From: an uncultured Acetatifactor sp.
GTDB taxonomy: Bacteria; Bacillota; Clostridia; Lachnospirales; Lachnospiraceae
Length of the DNA: 64,000 nt
Direction of reading: 5' to 3'
Assembly (NCBI GenBank): GCA_947589075.1
Contig: CANQBS010000002.1
Coordinates: forward strand, 1 to 64,000
A program made the translations under genes and the position numbers. The notes beneath the pieces were generated by a model. That model did not search any database and was not told where the DNA came from. It saw only the letters and a program-made list of their open reading frames with translations. Shown here one piece after another: positions 15,470 through 24,853 of this stretch (position 1 is its first letter; every line of letters starts with the position of its first letter).

Positions 15470-15508
15470 ATGAAATCCCTGATTTTCCGAAAGGTGGGAT
15501 GTGTATGA
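15470..15508 (+). CDS. 12-residue leader peptide coupled to the next gene
   Basis: GAGGGAGG lies about six bases before an ATG that opens a 12-codon frame (MKSLIFRKVGCV). Its TGA overlaps the ATG of the next gene (ATGA at 15505-15508). The ribosome site is stronger than that of the downstream gene, whose AGGTGG lies inside the peptide frame. This arrangement is typical of translational coupling. The peptide has no run of one regulatory amino acid. Confidence 0.45.
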   Translation: MKSLIFRKVGCV

Positions 15509-15996
15509 CATCAAAAGAACTGCGACGGCTGAGCAGACAGGAACTTCTGCAGCTTCTGCTGGCATTGAGCGAGGACTTTGAAGAGCTGAAGCGGAGCCTG
15601 TCTGATACACGGGAGGAGCTGAAGGACGTGATGGACACTTATGAACGTCTGCGAAAGCGCCTGGACCGTAAGGATGAGAAGATTCATGAACTTCAGGATG
15701 CTTTGGAGGCGGAGCGCAACAGGCGGAGTATAGAGCTTTCAGAAGTAGGCAATATCGCGGAGGCGGCGCTGAGGCTCAATAAGATATTTGAAACGGCCCA
15801 GAAGGCAGCGGATCAGTACCTGTATAACGTACAGACCTCCCTGGAGGAAAGAAAACGTCTGGAACCGGAAGCAGAGCCCTTCGAAGAGGAAAACGACGAC
15901 GATCTTCCCAGAAAGCTTACGGTGAAAAGCCTTGAGGAAGCTTCTGAGGAATCGGGAGACTCCGGCGGGGAGAAAGTCCCTGAAGAAGATATATAG
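15505..15996 (+). CDS. Coiled-coil protein at the head of the pilus locus
   Basis: A 163-residue soluble protein without signal peptide or TM. Residues about 5-75 are a strongly charged coiled coil (many Glu, Arg, Lys and Leu heptads), followed by a helix with NIAEAALRLNKIFETAQKAA and a long acidic tail. The start at 15505 fits the AAGGTGGG site; an ATG at 15499 is too close to it. It lies two bases before the signal peptidase gene and is probably co-transcribed. The helix near residue 85 resembles DivIVA-like helices, so a cell-pole or division role is conceivable, but I cannot assign one. Confidence 0.6.
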   Translation: MTSKELRRLSRQELLQLLLALSEDFEELKRSLSDTREELKDVMDTYERLRKRLDRKDEKIHELQDALEAERNRRSIELSEVGNIAEAALRLNKIFETAQKAADQYLYNVQTSLEERKRLEPEAEPFEEENDDDLPRKLTVKSLEEASEESGDSGGEKVPEEDI

Positions 15997-15998
15997 AT

Positions 15999-16607
15999 AT
16001 GGAGATGAGGAAGATGGGTAAGACGAACAACACAGAGAACCTGGAAGCCCCTACCATATCTCAGCTTCGGGCGGAGCTTCAGAAGGAACAGCGAAAAGTC
16101 AATTCCGGACGGATCATCCGAACCACTATTTTTTCCCTGCTGACGGTGGCAGCGGCAGCGGCTCTTGTAGCGGTGCTGCTGATGCCGGTACTGGAGATCA
16201 GCGGTTCCTCCATGGCGGATACCCTGCAGGACGGGGACGTGGTAGTGGCGATGAAGGGAACCAACTATAAATCCGGAGATATCATCGCTTTCTATAGCAA
16301 CAACAATATCCTGGTAAAACGGGTGATCGCTACCGCGGGAGACTGGGTGGACATTGATCAGCAGGGCAACGTATATGTCAATGATGAACTGCTGGAAGAA
16401 CCCTATATCGATGCGAAAGCCCTTGGGGAGTGCAATATTTCCCTTCCTTATCAGGTGCCGGATGGAAGAAGTTTTGTCATGGGGGATCACAGAGATACTT
16501 CCATTGACAGCAGGAACACGGCGGTGGGAAGCATAAGCGACGATCTTGTGATCGGCAGGCTGATGTTTCGGGTCTGGCCTTTGTCAGAATTAAAATGGTT
16601 ACAATGA
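15999..16607 (+). CDS. lepB: Type I signal peptidase
   Basis: A 202-residue membrane serine protease that removes signal peptides from exported proteins. One TM segment (about 45-67) precedes the catalytic domain with box B GSSMADTLQDGD (nucleophile Ser) and the general-base Lys in LVKRVIA, then the conserved MGDHRDTSIDSR block. This is the Ser-Lys type, in contrast to the Ser-His SipW-like enzyme at 29610. The start may be 15999 or the ATG at 16014, which has GGAG nine bases upstream. It lies between the coiled-coil gene and the giant adhesin, suggesting it processes pilus subunits. Confidence 0.92.
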   Translation: MEMRKMGKTNNTENLEAPTISQLRAELQKEQRKVNSGRIIRTTIFSLLTVAAAAALVAVLLMPVLEISGSSMADTLQDGDVVVAMKGTNYKSGDIIAFYSNNNILVKRVIATAGDWVDIDQQGNVYVNDELLEEPYIDAKALGECNISLPYQVPDGRSFVMGDHRDTSIDSRNTAVGSISDDLVIGRLMFRVWPLSELKWLQ

Positions 16608-16638
16608 TAAGCAGTGATAGAAGAAAGGAGGCAGCACG

Positions 16639-19600
16639 ATGGAATCTTCAATCATGAGAAATGCATCAAGATTCTTGCGTGAGCAGAAAAAAAATAGGAG
16701 ATGGCGTAAGGTGTTGATCTGCCTGGCATTGGTAGTTGCCGTTGGAACGGTGGCTGTACTGGTTATGCCCGGCCGGGCACTGAATCAGACGGTACGTGTG
16801 CTGGATTGCCAGATAGAGGTACATCAGCATACGTCGGAATGTTATGGTGGGGACGGCACCACTTTGATCTGCGGCCTGGCAGATTATGTGGCTCATACCC
16901 ACAATGAGCTGTGCTACAACGAGGATGGAGAGCTGATATGTACGCTCCCCGAGATTGAAGGACACACCCACACAGATGACTGCTACAAAGAAGAGCGGAT
17001 CCTGACCTGCGGCCTGGAGGAGACAGCGGGAGAGAACGAGGAAGTATCTTCTCAGGAAGCGACTTCCCCCGAAGAAGGGTCCTCTAATGAAACTGTTTCT
17101 GAGTCCGGAGATTCTGCTGCGGAGACCGTACCGGCATCTGAAACAGAGACTTTACCTGATGTGTCCGGCAATGAGGTTGTGGCAGAAAATGATGTTCCGG
17201 CTGCGGAAGCGCCCGACGTCGTTGAGAATCAGCCTGCGCCTCATGTTCATACTGACGCCTGCTATACGGTTGTACGCACTTTAGTCTGCGGACAGCTTGA
17301 GACTGTAACCCATGAGCACAGCGAAGCCTGCTTTAAGGAAGTAGAGGTTACAGAGGCGGAAAACAGTTCCGAGGCGGAAGAGAGCACGGAAGAGCCTGTA
17401 TCCGGCGGCGATGAAGTTTCCGCTGAAGAAGTTGTATATTACTGCGGCCTGGAAGAGCATACCCATGATGAGAGCTGCTATGAAGAGGTTACAGGAACTG
17501 ACGGCAGCACAGAGAAGGTTCTGGTATGCGGTCTGGAAGAGCATGCCCATGACGAGAGCTGCCTGGCGGAGACCGCGCCTGAGGTGATCTACTACTGCGG
17601 TCTGGAAGAGCATACCCATGACGAGAGCTGCTATGAGGTTCCGGATGTATCTGAAGGGAATGTGGAACCTGTCCTGATCTGCGACAAGGAAGAGCATACC
17701 CATGATGAGACCTGCCTGATCGTTCCTATCTATGAGAAGTTATACGAGGATGCTTCTCTGAGAGTAACGGCCACCTATCCTGCCACCGCGAATATCCCCG
17801 AGAATGCGCAGTTCATCGTGGAGCGGATGGCTGAGGAAAGTGAAGAATATTTGGAATATGCTTCCAAGGCAGCAGAAAGCTTTGCAGAAAATATTTATCC
17901 ACAGGTGGTGGGAGTTCTTAATATTGGTTTCTATCTGGAGGATGGCACTGAATTTAGCCCTGAGCAGCCAGTTACCATCAATATTCAGTTCTTAGATGAA
18001 GCAGGGGTTGCAGATGGGGATCCTATCACGGTTATTCATTTTGCGGAAAATGGCACGGAAGTTTTAGGTGGTTCAAATATAGATGAAGAGAACTCAACAG
18101 AGTTTGTTACAGATGAATTTTCACCTTTCGTAATAATGTCAAGTCGCGATTTGGTTACCATTGCCGGTGAGCCAAGTGCAATCGCAAATGGTGTAAATTA
18201 TGATCCCAAACTCCATAAAAACATTGACTATTTGGGAAATAACGGTGTAAATGGGGACGACAAGAACGGAAATAATAATGATAATTCAAGAACAGATGAG
18301 GATCAAAAGAGCGATAACAGCTATGCCGATGATCTTTATCGTATAAGTCTTGATATTACTGGTGGAGAGCAGGTGGATCCTGTTGATTTGCTTATCGTGC
18401 TGGATCTTTCTCATAGCATGGAGACCAATGATCGGGATAAGAAAATCTGGGAAGTTTTAAATGGAAAAAATGGTAAGGATGGGCTGATTGAAAAGTTCCT
18501 GGCACCGAATTCTAATCCTAATATGAAGGAAGAGGATAAAAGTCTGGTTGCAATTGCCTGGTATGCAGGAATGGTTGAGTTTAATAGTACCTGGGGTAAG
18601 TTTCGATACGGTTGGAAGGAAAGAGGACCATTTACTAATACTGAAAGTGGTGTAATACAACAATGGTCTACCACATATACCCCCCAGAAAAGTTGGAGTG
18701 ATGATCCGACTAAGAATCCATTCAGAAGAAAGGAATTTACATGCCCAAATGATCATAAAAATGCCAGCACAAATTATATAGCAGGTATGATGCGGGCAAA
18801 TACTTTATTGCATCAGAGTGTAGCTCAAAATGGTCATAAAAAAATCGTATTATTTATCAGTGACGGTTTGCCAACGCAGTATTATAAAGCATCTGAATTG
18901 ACAGATGCGGTTTGGAATAATCCGGGAGCGCATCCTAAGCTGATGCGCTATGGTTTCGGTACAGATGGTTATGTATATGCTGATGCGCGTGTTGACCAAA
19001 CTATAGACGGATATACGAATTTGGTTAAAAATTATGTAAATCAGTATTATTACAGCAAAACAGGAAAAACCTTAAATTATTCGACTTTTGAAACAGATAA
19101 TGGGTACGCGCATTTCGCAGAATTAAATCTGCCTGAGGCTAGTCCTTATGTGAATGAGACCCTGTTGGCATTTAAGCAATTTAAAACCAAAAATCCGGAT
19201 ATAGATTTCTATGGTGTTGGAATTGATCTAGATGTATATACAGATGGTATGAAAGATTATACATCAAATGATAACTTTAAAAGAAGTTATACTTTAAGGA
19301 GAATGGCAGATGAATATGGCACAGGACGTTTCCTGAACATTCAAAATAATGCTGACCTTAATGATATCATAGAAACTTTTGAACAGATTTTGTTCCCGAG
19401 AGGCGTTATTATTCAGGACACTCTCAGCGAATATGTGGAGCTTTATACAACCCCGGATAGTACTGGCGATGTAGATATATATGGAAAGGGAATAGGTACA
19501 GAGAATCAGGACTATGCGGATGTTGAAGTAACAGCCACTCCGATTGGGGGCGGTACTCCCATTGTTTTATGGAAAGGTTACAATACTGGAAAGGCACAGA

Positions 19601-21522
19601 CTAATACTCTGGATGGAAAGACAGTTGTAAAGAATGTAACGCTGCAGAATGCAACTACATCCACCGGAAAGCCAACCCAAAAAATAACGGTAACTTTTCA
19701 AGAGGATTATTACCTCAGTTCAAAATATACTTACACTTTGTCATTTAATGTGCGAGTGACGGATTATGCATTTGATACCTACGCTCAGAAAGTCAATAAT
19801 GGCAATGCCAACGGATATAATGCCAGCGGTGAGAGCAACACTGATTACGGAGACAATAAGACCAGTTCTGGAAAACCCGGTTTCCGTTCCAATGACAAGG
19901 CAGACGTTACTTATGAGCTTGGTGGAAAGCCCGGTAATAGTGAATATCCTCATCCTGTAGTTCAAGTTTGGGGTACAAAGTTGGTACTTGAAAAGGTTAA
20001 TGAATATGGTGACGTTATAGGAGACGGCGCTGTATTTAACCTGCTGAAGAAAGATGGATCCGGCTATTCTGTTCAGATTAAACCTCAAAAGAGCGGAGCG
20101 GCGTATGGGACTTCCTTACTTCGTCCTGATGAGATAGATGGATATTATGTTGCTCAGGACGGCACTATTGAGTATCCTATGCTCGAAACAGGGGAGTATA
20201 TGCTGGAAGAGGTTATTGTTCCTTTTGGATATGATAGTAAAGTTGAGCCAATTTATTTTGCAGTATCACGAGGCAATATAGTGGTGGATGCAGATAAAGT
20301 GGAGAAGTTGCCTACAGAAGCATCTGCATACGCGTATAAATGGACGCTGAAGGAAGGAAGAAATTATGTTAATGAAGTGTACGGAAATGAAGTATGCCTG
20401 AAGATTACCAATAATTTCAAAGAGCCTAAGCTGCAGATAGCGAAGCAGGATGCTTCTGAAGACCGTAATAATCCTATGCTGGAAGACGTTGAATTTAAGG
20501 TGTATGAAGCAGCTAACGTGGAGAACGGAAAGGTAAAGGATGAGAGCAAATATGTTGCAAGAGGCGTAACCGATGCCAATGGAGTGGTTGCTTGGATGGA
20601 GGCGCCCGGAAGCAGTACAGTATTCCCGGAGGGAGGTATAAAGGACAGTATTCCTGTTGGTCCTGGTGAATATTATCTGGTAGAATCCTCATATTTGAAG
20701 GGATATGACAAGGCTTATTTGGAGCCTATCAAATTTGAAGTGCTGATTCACAAACCATCTCAGAGTGAAGGCGATATGTATACAGAATATACTTCATACC
20801 CTTGGATTAAGATGGATAAGGACACTGCAAATACGGGAGATGATGTCCGCTGGACTGTGAGCGGGCCCACAAGAGAAGGTTCATATGGAAATTATATTTA
20901 CAAATGGTCTCTTAACATCAAGAACAAGCTCCGCAAGTTTGATATCACTCTTTACAAGGTAAGAGACAATTATACCGGCGCTGGGCCTATCGCTCTGGCT
21001 GGTGCATACTTCGAACTTTATAAGCTGGGCTACACGGCAGATGAGCTTGTTAAATTTGAAGCAGCTGATGGAACGATTACGAATGGAAAGCGCATCTATC
21101 CTGTAAATGCAGATGGTAATCAGGCCGGAGAGTACTTCATAACCGGAGAAGATGGAAAGGTGGATCTGGGAGTCCTGGAATATGGTCATTATTATCTGAA
21201 AGAGGTTCAGGCCCCTGACGGATACAACACGCCGCCTGTGGATATCAAATTCATGGTAAATGAAGCTGCGGATGGCAATGGAACCATCACAGTTGATGAG
21301 ACGTATGTATCAGACGAGTATGTGGAAAATGTAGTTGTAACGGACGATGACGGGGATGAGTATCCCGATCTGATGATCCAGGTCACCAACTACCGCGGTG
21401 CTGCTCTTCCTGAGACTGGCGGAGAAGGCATTTATCTGTATCTGATGAGTGGTCTTGCTTTGGTACTGATGGCAGCAATCACTTTGATGTATAAGTCAAA
21501 ATTCAGAAAAGCAGGCCGATAA
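16639..21522 (+). CDS. Giant LPxTG surface adhesin with His/Cys repeats, VWA and Cna-B domains
   Basis: A 1627-residue sortase substrate, probably the pilus tip or a major adhesin. A signal/TM segment spans about 24-43. Residues 55-365 hold nine repeats of the form H-x-H-(3-4)-C-Y...CGLEE, interrupted by a Glu/Ser linker (about 135-195). A VWA domain (about 580-920) has the MIDAS motif DLSHS (D589, S591, S593) and ISDGLPT. Three Cna-B/SpaA-like domains follow between about 1110 and 1570, each ending in an E-box-like strand such as EVQAPDGY. LPETG (1590-1594), a TM segment and a basic tail complete it. The ribosome site is AGAAAGGAGG. Base composition is markedly AT-richer from about 17.8 to 20.4 kb than at either end. 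Confidence 0.9.
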   Translation: MESSIMRNASRFLREQKKNRRWRKVLICLALVVAVGTVAVLVMPGRALNQTVRVLDCQIEVHQHTSECYGGDGTTLICGLADYVAHTHNELCYNEDGELICTLPEIEGHTHTDDCYKEERILTCGLEETAGENEEVSSQEATSPEEGSSNETVSESGDSAAETVPASETETLPDVSGNEVVAENDVPAAEAPDVVENQPAPHVHTDACYTVVRTLVCGQLETVTHEHSEACFKEVEVTEAENSSEAEESTEEPVSGGDEVSAEEVVYYCGLEEHTHDESCYEEVTGTDGSTEKVLVCGLEEHAHDESCLAETAPEVIYYCGLEEHTHDESCYEVPDVSEGNVEPVLICDKEEHTHDETCLIVPIYEKLYEDASLRVTATYPATANIPENAQFIVERMAEESEEYLEYASKAAESFAENIYPQVVGVLNIGFYLEDGTEFSPEQPVTINIQFLDEAGVADGDPITVIHFAENGTEVLGGSNIDEENSTEFVTDEFSPFVIMSSRDLVTIAGEPSAIANGVNYDPKLHKNIDYLGNNGVNGDDKNGNNNDNSRTDEDQKSDNSYADDLYRISLDITGGEQVDPVDLLIVLDLSHSMETNDRDKKIWEVLNGKNGKDGLIEKFLAPNSNPNMKEEDKSLVAIAWYAGMVEFNSTWGKFRYGWKERGPFTNTESGVIQQWSTTYTPQKSWSDDPTKNPFRRKEFTCPNDHKNASTNYIAGMMRANTLLHQSVAQNGHKKIVLFISDGLPTQYYKASELTDAVWNNPGAHPKLMRYGFGTDGYVYADARVDQTIDGYTNLVKNYVNQYYYSKTGKTLNYSTFETDNGYAHFAELNLPEASPYVNETLLAFKQFKTKNPDIDFYGVGIDLDVYTDGMKDYTSNDNFKRSYTLRRMADEYGTGRFLNIQNNADLNDIIETFEQILFPRGVIIQDTLSEYVELYTTPDSTGDVDIYGKGIGTENQDYADVEVTATPIGGGTPIVLWKGYNTGKAQTNTLDGKTVVKNVTLQNATTSTGKPTQKITVTFQEDYYLSSKYTYTLSFNVRVTDYAFDTYAQKVNNGNANGYNASGESNTDYGDNKTSSGKPGFRSNDKADVTYELGGKPGNSEYPHPVVQVWGTKLVLEKVNEYGDVIGDGAVFNLLKKDGSGYSVQIKPQKSGAAYGTSLLRPDEIDGYYVAQDGTIEYPMLETGEYMLEEVIVPFGYDSKVEPIYFAVSRGNIVVDADKVEKLPTEASAYAYKWTLKEGRNYVNEVYGNEVCLKITNNFKEPKLQIAKQDASEDRNNPMLEDVEFKVYEAANVENGKVKDESKYVARGVTDANGVVAWMEAPGSSTVFPEGGIKDSIPVGPGEYYLVESSYLKGYDKAYLEPIKFEVLIHKPSQSEGDMYTEYTSYPWIKMDKDTANTGDDVRWTVSGPTREGSYGNYIYKWSLNIKNKLRKFDITLYKVRDNYTGAGPIALAGAYFELYKLGYTADELVKFEAADGTITNGKRIYPVNADGNQAGEYFITGEDGKVDLGVLEYGHYYLKEVQAPDGYNTPPVDIKFMVNEAADGNGTITVDETYVSDEYVENVVVTDDDGDEYPDLMIQVTNYRGAALPETGGEGIYLYLMSGLALVLMAAITLMYKSKFRKAGR
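16816..17721 (+). repeat. Nine His/Cys-rich coding repeats
   Basis: Each unit contains H-x-H-x(3,4)-C followed 10-20 residues later by a second Cys in CGLEEH. The last four units (about 17440-17721) are nearly identical in DNA (EEHTHDESCYE), the first five diverged. The His/Cys spacing could bind metal ions or form disulfides outside the cell. Confidence 0.8.
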
Positions 21523-21625
21523 GTCTTACTGAATCTGAATGAAAACAAAGTTATAACGAGTTAACAAGCCATTTCGGATCTGGTGAACATGAGAAGAAAA
21601 TAGAGGAAATGGAGGAGGTAAGAGA

Positions 21626-23836
21626 ATGAGTCGGTTAAGAAAAATGGCCGGTGCTTTGCTGGCGTTGACCATGATATTGATGATGTCGCTCTCAGCGCTG
21701 GCGGGTCAGATTGATGAGAATCCTTCTGCCGGGAAGAACGCGGATAAGGTAAAAGACGTTCATGTGACCCTTCCTGCAGACGAAACTTTGCTGGCAGGTC
21801 ATACCTTTGTGGCGTATCAGATTTTCAAAGGGACTCAGGAGGAGGACACTGTTACCGAGGCGGGAGTAGCTGAAAACAGAAACAGCGGCAATTATCTGGG
21901 CGACGCCGTGTGGGGCGATGATTTTGACGACACAAAGGAAGATGCTTTCTTAGAAGAGATTGCAGCACTGAAATATGGGGAAAGTACTCCCTTCCAAGAT
22001 TGCGGGAACGCAGCTGAGGGCAAAAAAGCCCTCGCTGTGACCGAGGCTCTGCGCGACACCTGCTTTGAGATAAATGATAACGTGGTGGGTGCGCAGAAGG
22101 AAGATTTGACAACAGTACAATTCCTGGATGAATTTGCCCGTATTGTTTTTAAGTATCTGAAAACCGGCGACAATGTGGGTCATGTGCTTGAACCTGGCGT
22201 CAACGAATTGAAGTCCGGATATTACCTGATCGTGGATACAACGAGCGTTCAAGGGGATGCGGTTTTAAATGCTTATCTGTTCCAGGTAACATTGGATCTT
22301 GAGGTGAAAGTAAAGACAGATAAACCCACCCTGGATAAAACCATTGTGGATGAGAATGGTAATGACATTGGAGAGTACAGCGATGCAGCCATGGGAGACG
22401 TGACCAGGTTCCAGCTTACGTCTGCTGTCCCCGATATGACCCATTACGCTGCTTACAAGTATGTGATCACCGATGTCCTTTCCCCGGGGCTTACCTTTGA
22501 TAAGGAAAGCGTAAAGATCACAATCGGCGAAAGCAAAGTCGAAAAATTTGAGGTGAAGGTTTTCTCAGTCTCGAAGGATAAGGAGACGATCCAATTCTCT
22601 GATGAGAATGGGACCGTATTGGACAGTGATACTCTGAAAGCATACGGGTTAGATGCCTCTGAACTGCAGGAATATCTGGAGCCCTATGTGGGAGGCACCT
22701 ACGTCAGGATCGTATTAAAGGATTTTTACAAGGACTATCTGGAGAAGCCCGGCGCCAAAATTGTGGTGAATTACAGCGCTGCCCTGAACGAGAAGGCTTT
22801 AGTGGGAGAGGTCGGCAATCCTAATACTGTGAGGCTTCAATATTGGAACAATCCGAATCTGAGGCAGAACGGAGAACCTTGGGACGATGATTTCAAGCCG
22901 GATGATCCTATGGGGGAGACTCCCTGGGATACCACCTATACCTTTACCACCGCTTTGATGCTGACCAAGATTGATGGTGACGCACGGGTGGATCAGGAAG
23001 GCTATGAAGCTGGGGGTACTCCCGTTTCAGCCAGCGACCTTTTGACAGAAAAAGCTCTTCCGGGCGCAGTCTTTAAAGTAACCGGAGAAGCCCTGAATCA
23101 GGCTCTTGTGACGGGAAGCGCCTTTGTGGAATATGAAGGAAAAGATACTGATGAGACGGTGGATGGTCCTTATTACATGCTGGAGAAGGATGGAAGCTTT
23201 ACCAAGACAGCACCCACGGATAAAACAAAAGATCTTTATCGGTTAAATGGGAATGGTGAAGCGGTGAAGTACAAGAAAGTCGCTGCTTCAGGTCTGGTTT
23301 CCAAGGGCGAGAAGCTTTCCTTCGACGTGGAGGTTGGTGAGGACGGCGTTCTGAAGCTGGTGGGTCTTTCCAGCGGCGAATACCTGATCACAGAGATCAA
23401 GGCTCCGGAAGGCTATAACATTTTAAAATACCCGATCAAAGTAGAGATTAATTGCCAGCTTCCTGAGACTTATGAAGTTGATGGAAATGGTCAGAAGACA
23501 GAAAAAGAGAATACTGGAGAAGAAAACAACTGCACATGGACCGCAACTTATGGGGATTGGGATCCTGACAAGAATGATGGAGAAGGCGGTTATGTAGGTT
23601 TCGATGGGGAAGGAAGCCTTCCTGTACAGACTCTGACCTATACCGACCTTGACAGCAGCGAAGAGGGCTTTATCGGCGGTTTCAAGTTTGAGATTGCCAA
23701 TAACAGAGGTTCTATGCTTCCCAGGACCGGCGGTATCGGTACGACTCTTTTCTATATCATCGGATGTCTGCTGGTCGTAGGAGCAGGCGTGCTGCTTGTG
23801 GTGAAGATGCGCAGCGGCAGAAAAGAAGAAGAGTAA
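21626..23836 (+). CDS. LPxTG backbone pilin (isopeptide-forming fimbrial subunit)
   Basis: A 736-residue major pilin. It has a signal peptide (1-27, cleavage after ALA), an N-terminal domain, and a segment YLFQVTLDLEVKVKTDKP near residue 215-235 that occupies the place of the pilin motif whose Lys is joined to the next subunit. Two Ig-like domains follow, the last ending in an E-box ITEIKAPEGYN. The sorting signal LPRTG is at 698-702, then TM and KMRSGRKEEE. The ribosome site is GGAGGAGG. The neighbouring class C sortase should polymerise it. It lies 103 bp after the adhesin gene. Confidence 0.9.
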   Translation: MSRLRKMAGALLALTMILMMSLSALAGQIDENPSAGKNADKVKDVHVTLPADETLLAGHTFVAYQIFKGTQEEDTVTEAGVAENRNSGNYLGDAVWGDDFDDTKEDAFLEEIAALKYGESTPFQDCGNAAEGKKALAVTEALRDTCFEINDNVVGAQKEDLTTVQFLDEFARIVFKYLKTGDNVGHVLEPGVNELKSGYYLIVDTTSVQGDAVLNAYLFQVTLDLEVKVKTDKPTLDKTIVDENGNDIGEYSDAAMGDVTRFQLTSAVPDMTHYAAYKYVITDVLSPGLTFDKESVKITIGESKVEKFEVKVFSVSKDKETIQFSDENGTVLDSDTLKAYGLDASELQEYLEPYVGGTYVRIVLKDFYKDYLEKPGAKIVVNYSAALNEKALVGEVGNPNTVRLQYWNNPNLRQNGEPWDDDFKPDDPMGETPWDTTYTFTTALMLTKIDGDARVDQEGYEAGGTPVSASDLLTEKALPGAVFKVTGEALNQALVTGSAFVEYEGKDTDETVDGPYYMLEKDGSFTKTAPTDKTKDLYRLNGNGEAVKYKKVAASGLVSKGEKLSFDVEVGEDGVLKLVGLSSGEYLITEIKAPEGYNILKYPIKVEINCQLPETYEVDGNGQKTEKENTGEENNCTWTATYGDWDPDKNDGEGGYVGFDGEGSLPVQTLTYTDLDSSEEGFIGGFKFEIANNRGSMLPRTGGIGTTLFYIIGCLLVVGAGVLLVVKMRSGRKEEE

Positions 23837-23873
23837 GGGATTTCAGATCCCGGTTGAAATTTTAATAATGGCT

Positions 23874-23900
23874 GCCTGCATCCCCTGGCGGGATGCAGGC
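23874..23900 (+). promoter_or_regulatory. Perfect 11-bp hairpin between pilin and sortase
   Basis: GCCTGCATCCC pairs exactly with GGGATGCAGGC around a 5-base loop, and no T-run follows. It probably acts as an mRNA processing or stability element that lets the pilin be made in excess of the sortase. Confidence 0.5.
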
Positions 23901-23943
23901 AAGTATGGCAAAAGAATATACATCAGTAGGGAGCGTCCTGAAC

Positions 23944-24810
23944 ATGAAGAGATTTTGGAAAAGAAACTGGAGTACAGTTTTCCTGGTTCTGGTACTACTG
24001 ACGGGGCTTTGCCTACTGCTGTATCCAACAGTCAGCGACTGGTGGAATGAGCTGCATCAGTCACGGGCTATTACCTCTTATGTTGAGGCGGTAGAAAAAA
24101 TGTCGGACGACGAAGCGAATGCATTGCTGGAGGCAGCGAAGGCATACAACGAAGAGTTGGCAAGGCACGCATCGCGTCTGGATATGACGGCGGAAGAGCA
24201 GGCTGAATATAACAGTATGCTGAACCTGGATGGAAGCGGAGTGATGGGATATCTGGATATACCGGTGATCAATGTACATCTTCCCATTTATCATGGAATC
24301 AATGAAAGCGTTCTGCAGGTGGCGACGGGACATATTCCCTGGACTTCTCTTCCGGTGGGCGGACTGGGGACACATGCAGCGATTTCCGGTCACCGGGGAC
24401 TGCCGTCCGCCAAGCTCCTTTCAGACCTGGATAAAGTGGTGGAGGGGGATATTTTCACCATCACCGTATTGGGTCAGACCCTCACCTATATGGTGGATCA
24501 GATCAGGATCGTCCTTCCGGAGGAACTGTCTGAACTGGCCATACAGGAGGATCAGGACTACTGCACCTTGATTACCTGCACTCCCTACGGTATCAATACA
24601 CACAGGATGCTGGTCCGGGGAACCCGTATTGACAACATAGAGGATGAGGTGGTTATCGTATCGGAAGCGGTGAGGATACAGCCTTATCTGGTGATGTTTG
24701 CGATAGATATCCCGGTTATGATCCTGGCTTTATTCTTTATCTTTATTTACTACAGAATAAAGCTTCCCAAAATGAGCACACAGCAGTTGCTGGAAGAATT
24801 TAGAAAGTAA
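23944..24810 (+). CDS. srtC: Class C (pilus) sortase
   Basis: A 288-residue membrane transpeptidase. There is a TM segment at about 7-27 and a second at 245-265, the class C arrangement. The catalytic triad is H150 in SGHRGLPSAK, C212 in TLITCTPYG and R225 in HRMLVRG. It joins the LPxTG threonine of one pilin to a lysine of the next. The ATG at 23944 has GGGAG about ten bases upstream; a longer start at 23893 would lie inside the intergenic hairpin. No typical DPW/DPF lid motif is obvious in the 75-100 region. It is placed directly after the backbone pilin, as in most pilus islands. Confidence 0.92.
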   Translation: MKRFWKRNWSTVFLVLVLLTGLCLLLYPTVSDWWNELHQSRAITSYVEAVEKMSDDEANALLEAAKAYNEELARHASRLDMTAEEQAEYNSMLNLDGSGVMGYLDIPVINVHLPIYHGINESVLQVATGHIPWTSLPVGGLGTHAAISGHRGLPSAKLLSDLDKVVEGDIFTITVLGQTLTYMVDQIRIVLPEELSELAIQEDQDYCTLITCTPYGINTHRMLVRGTRIDNIEDEVVIVSEAVRIQPYLVMFAIDIPVMILALFFIFIYYRIKLPKMSTQQLLEEFRK

Positions 24811-24853
24811 TAAAATGATCCCTCAAAGACTGACTTCAAAGGAGGAGATGTCA

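Noticed and set aside
16639..21522. Two separate genes because of the composition change
   Set aside because: The frame is continuous from signal peptide to LPETG with no stop or internal ribosome site, so one gene with a mosaic sequence fits better.
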